Shown here piece by piece: positions 38,161-48,800 of a stretch of 64,000 bases of DNA. This stretch comes from Oreocharis arfaki (Eukaryota > Chordata > Aves > Passeriformes > Paramythiidae): NCBI GenBank assembly GCA_013398015.1, contig VZRR01003432.1, positions 68,804 to 132,803 on the forward strand, in the 5' to 3' direction. Below the pieces are notes generated by a model. It did no database searches. It was not told the origin of the DNA and saw nothing but the letters and a program-made list of their open reading frames with translations. Position 1 is the stretch's first letter, and each line of letters opens with the position of its first letter. Made by a program: the position numbers and the translations under genes.

Positions 38161-39411
38161 GTTGAGAGGAAAGTGCTCCCATGATCTCATGTAAAATAAT
38201 TGTTAAATTATAGGAAGGCAAATCTTGTCCAAAATACACTTGTTCTTTTTTACTTAAAACCAGCATATGACAAGATGCTTGCAAAACAAATATGTGAGGT
38301 AGTTATACGGGATCTCACCCAACGAAATTGCTGTAAAAGTGTTCCCTGGAAGATTGGTGAACAACCTAACCTGTGCAAATGCTCATTTGAAGTCTTCTTT
38401 TCATCTGTCTGAAAAACTACAGAATAGCCTGTCAAGAGTCAATTAGGAAGGCCAGTGTTGTCAGCTGAAGTCTAAATATTTTTTTTCTTAGTTTCGACAG
38501 TAAGTCCCCTCCTGGAATACCTTAGTGTCAACCTGTCTGAATCCTGTGTGCTTTGGGGACCTGAATCTGTGTCATCTGAAATGCAAGGCAATACTCCAGG
38601 TTTTGGACAATCTTTCTTCTTCATGGTAGTCTCAAAAAACATATGTAGATTCCAGATACTGTTTCTGTCAGAAGCTGGTGAAATGAGAACCAAGTTTAAT
38701 TAACGTGACTGAACAAAATACCTCACTGCAGTCATTAACAATGTTTGAGAGTTTGATGTACCATTTTTAATTGTAAATATAAACATTTTCTCCTGAAAAA
38801 AAAAAAAAGCTGTAGGAGATAATAAAAGTTAAAATTCTAGAGAAATCAAGAATTTGGAAAATTTTGTAAAGCAGATTAATCCCAAGATGTGAAATGAAAT
38901 TTAGAGAAGCTGGAAAGATTAATTGTAATCCCATTTTCCTAGCAGCACTTAGTTTCTTCCCTAGATCCATGAAATGCATGGGTGCATTTTGTTTCTGTTA
39001 GCTTTTATGTCCTTGATCTGGCATTTTGTGGCTGTCAGGAGCAGCTAGCAAAACTGTCTAGCATTTATTAGTGTTTGATAGGGATGAACAGGTTCAAATT
39101 GCACTCACTGTAATCTGGATCCCTATGACTGATATTTAGGAAAAGGAAATTTTTTGTTCTGGCCTTATTTACAAAACCCTTTTACATTATTGAACAACAT
39201 TTTCTACAAAAATAGAAGGGACCTTGGGCAAAAAGAAACTCCAAACCTTTTTGTGTGAGAGCTGGATCACTCTCTGCAATGGGGAGAAGAAGAGTGGGAA
39301 GGGATGCTATCAATTTAAATTAGATTGGTACATTCTTATATTCTTGTCAAAACCCCTTCTCTCCTAAGTCTGACACAGTCTTGTTTGTGCTTAAGCCTAA
39401 CACAGTCTAGC

Positions 39412-39431
39412 TTAAGCACTTAAGTGCTTAA
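39412..39431. repeat. 20-bp perfect palindrome
   Basis: ttaagcacttaagtgcttaa reads identically on both strands with no spacer. It sits in a local cluster of 'gcttaag' and 'cacagtct' repeats between 39370 and 39435. 'cacttaag'-type cores resemble NKX2 homeodomain sites (T/C-AAGTG). Confidence 0.85.
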
Positions 39432-42400
39432 TACAGCCCTTCTGACTTAACTCCAGTCCTGTTACACATGTGCACAAATGGCTGCAGTGGGAAGGGAGGA
39501 AGCGTCCAAATGGAATGGGGGAATCCAGGGGTACATATATTTTGAGCACCTGTAGCTTGACTAAAGTGAAATTTGTAGGTGCAGCAAAGCACTTAAATAA
39601 GCACCTAAATGTAATTTCCAGGGTCTAAAAGGGTGAAAAACCTTGGTTTAATTTTATTGAATTATTCCTTGGTGATAAAGAAATAGAAACTGTAAACACA
39701 TGTTCCACTAAATTAAACTACTGTTTTTCACTGTTCGCAACTAGGCCTCAAGAGTAAGGGAAACTCATTGCAACATCAGCAAGCCAGTTTGCCACATGCC
39801 AAATTGTGCTCTCTCTGTCTGCTTCAGAGTCAGAGCAGCCCATGAGCATTATTCAGAAACATTTAAAACAGCTGATGAAGCAGGAGGAAGGGATGTTCTG
39901 GTCTAATATATCTTGATGTGTGGTTTCGACTGCACCACAGCTGCTGCTCCTCCTTGTATTGAAAACAATGCAAAAACACCATGAGGATTTGGTCCTCAAT
40001 GGTAACAATTTTTCATCACAAGCTGGTTTAGAAGAAGAAAGGATTTTAGCTGTTTGGATTTTTTTTTTGGTGTTTGCTTTTGGTGAGGTGTCACCCTTTT
40101 GGTGAGGACAGGAGCAGAGAGAAGGTCAAAGCCCTTTTTTGAAATTTCTTCCTGTTCCTTTGTTTCTGCATTAGTTACTTGGGCATGTAGCATTCGTGGT
40201 CTTCATGGTATCCCTGCCAAAGGGCTTTAGCTCTTGAAGTAGCAACAATTCCAAGACAGCCATGTGCTGGGCTACTCTGCCAGGAGCAGGCATCTTCTCA
40301 GTGGCCCTTAGCAAAGGAAAGCCTTGGGAATGGATGCTGTGGGCATCTCTTGGCTGTAGGATGAGGCACAACATTGGCATTTTTGGGCAGAATCTGGTCA
40401 TTGCACCCTGAATCGTGCTGCTGTACGAGGCTGGGTAGCACTGAGTCCCCTTTGCCTTGTGTACTGCTACATGATACAGAAACAACATTTCTCAGATGTG
40501 CAGTTACTGACTTATGAGTTTTATTTTAGAGCTCCTGTTCTAATATCTATTATTAGCAACGGAAATGGGGACACTTACCACTAAAAGTGGCCTAGTATTT
40601 AAGAAAGTGTGATGTTTGAGTGAAAGCCACTTTTTTCCAATTACAGTAACTGGCATTTAAGCACCCTGATTTCGTATTGTAGGGACCACAGTGCCCTGAG
40701 GCAGTGGTTAAAGCAGTCCCCCAGTTCTGTTTGCGCTCCCACACGCAGGAGGGGGCACTCGGCTGCCCAAGAACAGTGTCTGTAGCACTCCAGAGCATCT
40801 CCTGTAGCTTGCAGCACTGCCCACGCTGGGAACCCCACAGCAGTTTCCTACTGTAAGAAAGCTAAATGCATTCCTACAAGGTGATGGACTTTAAATCCAG
40901 GGAGAGCAAAATATTTGCATGCTGAGGCATGGATAAATGGAGGGATAAATGGAGATGGAGTGTTACTGGGATACGGCTTTCATCTCCTCGGATTTGCTGT
41001 CACTCCAAATCAACCTCAGTTTCTGTGACCAAGACAATCCACAGTCAGTCATTAACCACAAAACCTCTTTTAAGAGGGAGAGATTGAGGCAGCAGGGGAT
41101 GGTTACTGTATCTCTGTTTGACCTAAACATTACATTTAATTTGTGCTTACATGTTACCTTAGCTGTGGTCAGATGTGCATGATAGACTCATCTGTGCTTG
41201 CAAGCCTGGCTAAGTGCCCTGTACATGCTTGCACCATCAGCTTTCTTGCTGAGGTCATAGCCAGAAAGACTGTTTGACCACCCCTGGCCATTTTCAGGCA
41301 TTGATTTGGGGTGGCAACAGAGAGCTGATGTTGCAATCAGATGGTTTTGAAGCTTCAGCTTTGACTTGCTTTTGCCATAGGTGGATGGACTTAGTTTAAA
41401 GGCTTCAGTTACGTTTCAGATGTCTTTCAGAAATGAAAGAAACAGGCTTTGAATCTTTGGTGAGATCTGGTGGGAAGAACTACCCACAACTGAAGGATAA
41501 AATAAGTATGCTTTTCCTGAGCAGATGTCATTTTTGATAGCCTGTAAAAAATAAAATGGATATCTTGATATGTTGAGAATATACAGGACAGATAAGCACT
41601 GATCCCTTGCAGTCCCAGGCAGTTGCTACTCTACTACATGTAAGAACTTCTCTCTGTCAGAGTTGATAAAAGAAAAGCAGCATTTTGGAGTTAATTAAAA
41701 TATGTCAAATCACCAAAATACTTCCAGAGAACAGTATCATGAGAAATTAAACTCACTGCTTCTGTAAATAGTAAAGCAGTGACTATTTAATGATTCACAG
41801 ATTTAATTACAGAGAGGATGACATCTTTATTATAACAGAATAAAAGTAATTATGTATCACAGGAGCTGGACTGAACTGTGCTCAGTCCTGCATTCTCGGC
41901 GCGCAGCTGTGCAGAGCAGGTTGTCAAACACCCACAAGTCTGTGACAGTCTGCTTTTGTTTCGCAGTCGGCTGAGCCGCTGTGAGAAATGGTATCCCTCC
42001 CGTGGCAGAGCAGTGTTTAATTGACCACAGTTAAAAAATTGGCAGGGTGGATTTTAAACAGGCATGGTCTGTGACAAGAAATTTTGTATGATTTTATAGA
42101 AAATGGAAGGCGCATGCTGATGGATTACATGTCTTTTAATTATTGTACATAATGCTTTTTTGTCCATACTGAAAAGTTTAAAAAAAATACATCTTGCCCC
42201 TTTGTAATCTACAGAATTTTAATTTGTGTGAAACATACCCAACACCAAGTGAGCATCTTTGTAATAAGATTATTCAGGCCTCCTGCATAATGGATTTTCA
42301 AGGCAAGTGGAGTAAGAAGAACACTTCAGAAACACACAAAGTAGCTAGGGACAGTTTTTGAGGGGAAATAAAAAATGACAAATATACTCTTGCAGTTTTT

Positions 42401-43289
42401 GTTGCTGTTATTTTTACTTCTTTTTTTGTCACTATTATTATTACTTTGTTCTATCTCAATTGTGTCTATGCCAAGAGAAAATGTGTCACTATATTCACCT
42501 ATTTTGTACTTCAAAAAGTAATTTTTTGTATGCGCATAGCCCAGCTGAAATCCAGAAGAAAAAAAATAAAGTATTGAAAGAAGGCAGAGAGAGGAAGGGT
42601 TCAGGGAGAAAGAATCTATTTAGGCAAACTTGCCTCAGTGTTACCAGTTTGTCACTAAAACTGCGATTCAGGTCCTAGGTCAGCAAGAGTCTATTGAAAC
42701 CTCACCTGGCCAGGTCCAGCAACTCTTTGGATCCCAGCCAGAACTGTGTGTTTGATGTGATGACAAGATGTTAAGAGCAGAATTACAGCACCAAGTAGTG
42801 AGAGAAAGTGAAACAGAAAGAGAGTTTGATAACCAAGAGTGGTTTATTCGACAAACAAGTACCTCTGGTCTGGATAGTTCCTCTTTACAGATAGGCATGG
42901 TGTTGTCTTTTCTCTCTGCACACAGGATGATCCAGCTAGTCCTGGCTGGAGAAGGAAATATGAGGGTGTTTTTGTGCTGGAATTCATCCTTCTTTTTCAG
43001 GCACATCTTCTCCCACTCTATTTGTAGTGATGTGTATGTGACTGCCATCGTGGGTCACAGTACCTCCCTGGTTTAGAGTGAAGTACCTCACTTCACTCTT
43101 AACCAGCTTCAGCCAGGTTCACGAGGTACATTTAAGATACAATTACTCAAGAGTCTGTATCTAGGAGTTTTCTTGTCTCATTAAAGAACCATAGACATAC
43201 TGAATATTTTAAGTTGCCAAATGAGAACTCTTCGTGCTCTGGTCCACCTTCCCCCGCTAGAAACAAGGCCAAATTTCACTTAACATTAA

Positions 43290-43337
43290 TCTTCTTTGTA
43301 TGCTTATGGGACTGAGGGTCTTCTTTGTATGCTTATG
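43290..43337. repeat. 19-bp direct repeat, period 29
   Basis: tcttctttgtatgcttatg occurs at 43290-43308 and again at 43319-43337, both perfect. Likely a small slippage or microhomology duplication. Confidence 0.88.
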
Positions 43338-43849
43338 ATAGGGTGTAAAGGTGAGATGATGTTTAAAAAATGCCCAATTATAGAATTCAAAGCTGTACAT
43401 CATGAATTAAATGGATTGGTCAGTGAACGAACCAGTCTATATTACACCACCCAGAGGATAAGAACTTGAGAGACCTAATGTTCCTTCATCTTTCTGTCAC
43501 TATCTCTGAGATTGACTTTGGGCAACTTTCATCATTTTCTTTTTCCCCTTACCAAAACAATGATGTTTCCTTTGTCAAGGCCTCCATGATGTTCAAATTA
43601 AGGGACCTGTATAATAACCAACCTTGTTGTTTTCTGAGAATATAGCACAGGTGCAGCCCACAACACAAATACTCTGGTAGAACCTGCAGTGCACTGAGTG
43701 TATTCCACGAGTAAAGTGTTTGCTCTTGGAGGCAAATGACAGGTAAGAGGAACAGGAGTTTTGCTTCCTAGAATCACAGAAAATATGGCAGAAAAGCACC
43801 ATAAAACTTTCTTTTATTTACCTATCAGCCCAAATAAACATCATGTGCA

Positions 43850-44850
43850 CTACTTGACTGAAGTTTGTCTAACATGTCTTTCAGAAACCCTCAGTTTCAT
43901 GGGTTTCTCAGGCTATCTTTTTCTATTGTTTTACTGTCTTACCCATTAGCAAACTTTTCTTATTGTCAAACTAAAATTTTCCTTTTTGTGCATTTTAGAT
44001 CCTGACAATTTTCCCTGTCTCAATGGACTTGAAAAACGTTTCCTTCTTCTTTGCAAATACCATTCAAATATTTTAAAACTACTCCTGTGTGACTTTTCTG
44101 CTTTTTCTTCTTTGCATCAAAAGTCTCAGTCTCTTCACCTTTTCCTCTTGAGACACATTTTACAGCCCTCTAGTTATTACATCTGTTGCTTTCCAATGGA
44201 CTTCGAGTGGTTCATTGTGGTGCCTAAAATTGTACACACAACCCCTGTTGAGAACTTTAGTAAGTTACAGAGAGCAGAAAGATTACTTCATGTGCCCTGC
44301 AGATTATATTGTTGACTTCTGTGTGACTTGCGGTTCTTTCAGGTTCCTGCAGCACTGAAGAACTGTTTCCTAAGCAGTTTTTCCTCATTGGGTACTTGTA
44401 AAGTTAATCATTCCTAGAAGAGTGAAATATTTTTCTTAATTTTGTTCTGTGTTGTTCTCTGTTACTTTTTCAGTTTGTCAGGGTCACATGGAATTTCAGT
44501 CCCAGTTCCTTCCATTTTTATCAGCTGAAAATTCAATCTCTATACATATTAATGACAAAGATGATAGGGCAGAAATATGGTTAGTACTGGGTCATGGACA
44601 GACTCCTGAAGGAACTGCACTTGATAAATCTGTCAAGTGTAAGTACTGGTGTAACTTCCTGGTAATTAGACTCTGACTGTGGTTCACAATGAGTTTTCTG
44701 TGTGACAAGAATTTCATTCAGGTCATTTTGCCTTAGCTCGCCCTTGAGAATGTTGCAGGAGCTAGCACGGCAAGCCTTATCGCTGCTGCTCTGTCTATAA
44801 GGTACTCTATTCCAGGCTAAATTCACCTGATGCACTTTTTCTTTATGAGT
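43850..44850 (-). mobile_element. Ancient, highly diverged CR1-like LINE
   Basis: The sequence can be followed in order against the reverse strand of old reptile/bird CR1 families, though with heavy divergence. Landmarks are 'cttattgtcaaactaaaatt' (about 43958), 'cttcaccttttcctcttgag' (about 44134), 'ttgctttccaatggacttcg' (about 44185), 'gtggtgcctaaaattgtaca' (about 44218) and 'gacaaagatgatagggcaga' (about 44552). The last marks are 'gacagactcctgaaggaact' and 'gactgtggttcacaat' near 44597-44690. It is much older than the other copies here. No coding capacity remains. Confidence 0.6.
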
Positions 44851-45449
44851 CATTTGTATTTTTTACATACTTAAGTCTGTTACCTGACACTTAAGGAGTG
44901 ATATTGTCTCACTCCAGGACAAAAAATGATGTTTCTTCTTCCATCATAAGATAATCTAATTGTAAGCCCATTTTCATTGCCATTGTAGTATGTTTTCCAG
45001 GGTTAAATCTCCTCAGAGCAGAGTCTGGACATTCCTTCAATATTCTAAAACCTACGAACACTACGAAGTAATTTTCCTCCTATACTACCTTTTATAATAG
45101 TATTTGTTATGTTAGCCTTTTTTGAATAAAACCACAATTCATTTTGGTATTGAAGAGGTATAGACAAACAGATATCCAGGTGGAATCCATTTGGCAGCTG
45201 TTTATTTTTCTTGCAGAGCAAGATAAAACAGTAAGTCAAATTCAACCCTGTTTTAAATTCTGTGGGTTTCAACACATCTAAAAATTAATTTTTTCCCCAG
45301 GTCTGCTTTTAATAAAACAGTAGATTGTGTCATTGTAACTGACAAAAAGAAACATTTTAGAAGGTCTATTCTGTAAGTGAAACACATAATTATTTTGGAC
45401 CTCCTGCAGCTGGAAATAGCGTTGAGCTAAAGTTTTCTGGATCCTGGAT
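44851..45449. other. unique sequence, partly within an assembly duplication
   Basis: No gene recognised. 45360-45449 is unique flank that also appears again right after the N at 45682, which shows that the duplication is not confined to the CR1 element. Confidence 0.5.
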
Positions 45450-46004
45450 GATGGCATCAAGTGCACCTTCAGTCAGTTTGCAGACAGCACCGAGTGGGGC
45501 TGGAGCGTTGATCTGCTGGAAGACAGGAAGGCTCTGCAGAGGGCTCTGGACAAGCTGGACTGATGATCTGAGTTTCAACAAGGTCAAGTGCCTGGTCCTG
45601 CACTTGGGTCACAAAAAGCCCGTGCAATGCTGCTGGCTTGGGACAGAGTAGCTGGAGAGCTGCCTGGTGGAAAAGGATCTGNGAAGGTCTATTCTGTAAG
45701 TGAAACACATAATTATTTTGGACCTCCTGCAGCTGGAAATGGCGTTGAGCTAAAGTTTTCTGGATCCTGGATGATGGCATCAAGTGCACCTTCAGTCAGT
45801 TTGCAGACAGCACCGAGTGGGGCTGGAGCGTTGATCTGCTGGAAGACAGGAAGGCTCTGCAGAGGGCTCTGGACAAGCTGGACTGATGATCTGAGTTTCA
45901 ACAAGGTCAAGTGCCTGGTCCTGTGCTTGGGTCACAACAAGCCCGTGCAATGCTGCTGGCTTGGGACAGAGTAACTGAAGAGCTGCCTGGTGGAAAAGGA
46001 TCTG
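45360..46004. repeat. Direct duplication flush with N at 45682
   Basis: 45360-45681 (322 bp) is repeated as 45683-46004 at a constant offset of 323, with about six base differences that I can see. The first copy ends and the second begins exactly at the single N. It includes unique flank as well as CR1 sequence. Confidence 0.93.
45682..45682. other. Single-N assembly joint
   Basis: One N between two copies of the same 322-bp sequence. The first copy stops and the second starts at this base. Confidence 0.97.
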
Positions 46005-46516
46005 GGAGTGCTGGTCAACAGCAGCTGAACATGAGCCAGCCTGTGCCCAGCTGGCCAAGAAGGCCAATGGCATCCTGGCCTGGATCAGCAATGGTGTGAC
46101 CAGCAGGACCAGGGCAGTGACTGTCCCCCTGTACTCAGCACTGGTGAGGCTACACCTCAAATCCCGTGCTCAGTTCCGGGCCCCTCACTGCAAGAGAGNA
46201 CTGATGATCTGAGTTTCAACAAGGTCAAGTGCCTGGTCCTGTGCTTGGGTCACAACAAGCCCGTGCAATGCTGCTGGCTTGGGACAGAGTAACTGAAGAG
46301 CTGCCTGGTGGAAAAGGATCTGGGAGTGCTGGTCAACAGCAGCTGAACATGAGCCAGCCTGTGCCCAGGTGGCCAAGAAGGCCAATGGCATCCTGGCCTG
46401 GATCAGCAATGGTGTGACCAGCAGGACCAGGGCAGTGACTGTCCCCCTGTACTCAGCACTGCTGAGGCCACACCTCGAATCCTGTGTTCAGTTTTGGGCC
46501 ACTCACTGCAAGAGAG
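45882..46516. repeat. Direct duplication flush with N at 46199
   Basis: 45882-46198 (317 bp) is repeated as 46200-46516 at a constant offset of 318. Differences (about nine) cluster in the last 60 bp before the N. Entirely within CR1. Confidence 0.92.
46199..46199. other. Single-N assembly joint
   Basis: One N exactly between the two 317-bp copies. Confidence 0.97.
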
Positions 46517-46674
46517 GCACTGAGGGGCTGGAGCGTGTCCAGAGAAGGGCAACGGAGCTGGGGAAAGGTCTGAAGCAAAAGCCTGATAAGGAGCAGGTAC
46601 TGGGGTTGTTTATCCTGGAGAAAAGGAGGCTCAGGGTGAATCTCATTGCTGTCCACAATGAAAGGAGGCTGTAG
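46369..46674 (+). pseudogene. CR1 ORF2 C-terminal remnant
   Basis: A 101-codon frame containing PLYSALLRPHLESCVQFWA and RVQRRATELGKGL, then LEKRRLRVNLIAV. These are hallmark C-terminal ORF2 motifs of CR1, downstream of the reverse-transcriptase catalytic centre. The frame begins at an incidental methionine and stops prematurely, so it is not functional. It is the best-preserved coding remnant in the window. Confidence 0.88.
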
Positions 46675-47195
46675 CCAGCTGGGGGTCAGCCTCTTCTCCC
46701 AGGCAAACAGTGACAGAACATGAGAAAATGGCCTTAGGTTGTGCCAGGGAAGGTTCAAGTTGGAAAAAATTTCTCCACCAAAAGGGCGGTCAAGTACACG
46801 AACATGCTGCCCAGGGAAGGATCACTGTCCCCTGAAGTGTTACAAAGATCATGTAGATACGACACTTACGGTCATGGTTTGGTAGTGCACACAGCAATGC
46901 TTGTTTAGTGGTTGGACTTGATGATCCTAGAGGTCTTTTCCAACCTTAAAGATTTAATGGCTTATTGTAGTCTTTCATTTGGCGAAATAAAGTGATCAAA
47001 CCATGCCTTTTTAGCATTTCCCCTACAGATTTTATGCTCTACCATGTCGTCTAGTTCTTTACCTAATGTACAAGATTTCTGTTAGCAACAGAAATGCTGC
47101 TGAATGTCCATATAGCTGGAACAAATTAGCATACAGCCTAGGATGGATTTTAACTTGTAACATCTTACTAATGAGGCACAGGTAGACTTTGACAA

Positions 47196-47730
47196 ATCAC
47201 AGAATCACTGAGTGGATAATGCTTGGAGGACCACAGTGGGTCAATCTCCCTGCTCAGCAGCATCTTCTTAGATTACACAGCACAGAACTGTGATCAAGAA
47301 TCCAAATGATCATTGAATTTTTCCAGTGAGGGAGTCTCCACAACCTCTCCGGACAATCTGTTCCAGTGTGCGGCCACCCACACACTAACTAAGCTCTTCC
47401 TCATATTCAGGAGGAACTTTTTCTGCACCAGGTATCGGCCACTCCTTCCAGTGAACTTGCTGAGGAGTTATCTACCCCTTCACTTACTCATTGCTGAGTA
47501 AGTTAAACAATACTGAACATGGGGCACACCACTAGTGACTCAACCAGGCCTCCAACCAGACCATGTGCCACCCTCTAGGGTCTGCTGTTCAGCCAGTTCT
47601 CAATCCTCCTCATTGCCCACTCATCCACAGTTCCTGAGTTTGCCTATGAGGATTCTGTGAGAGACAGTGTTGAAAACCTTGCTGAAGTCGAGGTAGACAA
47701 TATCCACCTGTAATCCACATTAAATCTCTA
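47196..47730 (-). mobile_element. CR1: CR1 LINE 3' portion with internal deletion
   Basis: Reverse-oriented CR1. On the plus strand it begins 'cacagaatcactgagtggat', has 'gagggagtctccacaacctc' and 'ctcttcctcatattcaggag' from the 3' UTR, then jumps past part of ORF2 to 'ggggcacaccactagtgact' (the reversed VTSGVP-coding segment) and 'cttgctgaagtcgaggtaga' near 47680. The missing block between about 47450 and 47515 indicates a deletion. It lies tail-to-tail with the plus-strand CR1 ending at 46955. Confidence 0.88.
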
Positions 47731-48616
47731 GTCTCGAACCAGTGAATTCGCGTTCCTTTGTTTAAAGAAGACTGCCTGTGCCAGTGACTCTATTTCCTTG
47801 AAGGAGCGCCATGGAAATCTTCCAGAAGCTCAGTTAACACATTCACAAGAATGTTTGGAGTGAAGGCATCTCCCTAATCATCTTGATGTCTAATTTCCCT
47901 TAGCCTGCTCAGATAATTTTCAACTGCTGCCCCTAGGAAAGGAGCAATATGACACATTTTTTGATGGTAAACCTTGTAAGACTGCAAGTCATTGCTCCTA
48001 CAGTCCTTCAGCTATGCTATGTATGCAATCCACTAATAGTAAACAGGATGTTTGTGGGATCAATAACAGCAGGTTGTCTAACTCTTGGTTATAAAAAGAC
48101 TTATCTTAAATGGTAGCAAATCTCAAAACAAACTGCACAAACAATTTCTTGTGCTATTGGAGTTTTCCTTTACACTTCCTAATCTCTGTTATGTAAAGAA
48201 ATGCATATGAAGATTTCATCCTAAGGCAATTCGACATCTTTTTGGATTTAATAGCTAAAACCCTACAGTAAACAAATCCTACCAGAGGACAATCTAGTGC
48301 AGACAAAATTGAGAGGCAGAGAAAAGCATTCACAAGTTTTGGAAACATAAACAATTAAAGTTTCTCTTCTTGAAATTACAAAGGAAAAAAAAAAGAATCT
48401 CAAAGGCTAGAAAGGTTTAAATGGCCTGTAGTCTACATTTTGAAATCATCTGTAACTGGCACTTCACAAATACTCATAACTGAGGTTCTGAGTTTCCTTC
48501 AGCTGTGCTTAATTCTGAGTTTCAAAAACAGTTTCTGATCTGCTTGCTCCATCATTTGGAAAATCAATACAGATCAGGATAAAAAATAGGCTTGAATATA
48601 ATAAGGGAATATTATT
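47731..48616. other. unique or unrecognisably diverged sequence
   Basis: 47731-47950 may continue the CR1 upstream region at very low similarity; I cannot confirm this. No gene is recognised in the rest. Confidence 0.35.
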
Positions 48617-48800
48617 ATAGAACAGCTGAAGTTGAAAGAGACCTGAGACTGTCATCCACCAACTCTGCCTAAATAAGAGTCCTCTGGAACAGGCTGCTCA
48701 GGGCCATATCTATCTGGATTTTGATTAATTGCAAGTATGGAAAATCCACAACCCCTCTGAGTAACTTTTATTGACTCTTTCTCAATTGTTTAGAATTTCT
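48617..48800 (-). mobile_element. CR1: CR1 LINE 3' tail fragment
   Basis: Reverse-oriented CR1 tail: 'atagaacagctgaagttgaa' then 'agagacctgagactgtcatc', and further on 'ctggaacaggctgctcaggg' and 'tccacaacccctctgagtaa'. About 180 bp, strongly diverged. Confidence 0.75.

Larger units (their letters stand above)
38161..43849. other. unique non-coding stretch
   Basis: About 5.7 kb without recognised interspersed repeats or genes. It holds an A-run (38796-38808), a 20-bp palindrome inside a degenerate repeat (39385-39431) and an unusually CpG-bearing block at 41895-42010. It also holds a 19-bp tandem duplication (43290-43337). Confidence 0.4.
45450..46955 (+). mobile_element. CR1: CR1 LINE 3' portion, inflated by two false duplications
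   Basis: Plus-strand CR1 starting in the RT region ('gatgatggcatcaagtgcac', then a block equivalent to SQFADST where FADDT is expected). It continues through the C-terminal ORF2 segment and ends 'cttgatgatcctagaggtct', then 'tttccaaccttaaagattta' near 46955. The octamer end is eroded. The assembled 1.5 kb contains two extra partial copies (see the N positions). Removing 641 bp of duplication leaves a copy of about 0.87 kb. It is frameshifted and inactive. Confidence 0.85.

Noticed and set aside
42680..43076. Overlapping ORFs of 122 (minus) and 102 (plus) codons
   Set aside because: Complementary frames without recognised motifs, splice context or codon bias; most likely chance.
45448..45974. 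Repeated near-identical ORFs suggesting a tandem gene family
   Set aside because: The repeats come from the N-joined duplications and the frames lie in the wrong phase of CR1 ORF2.
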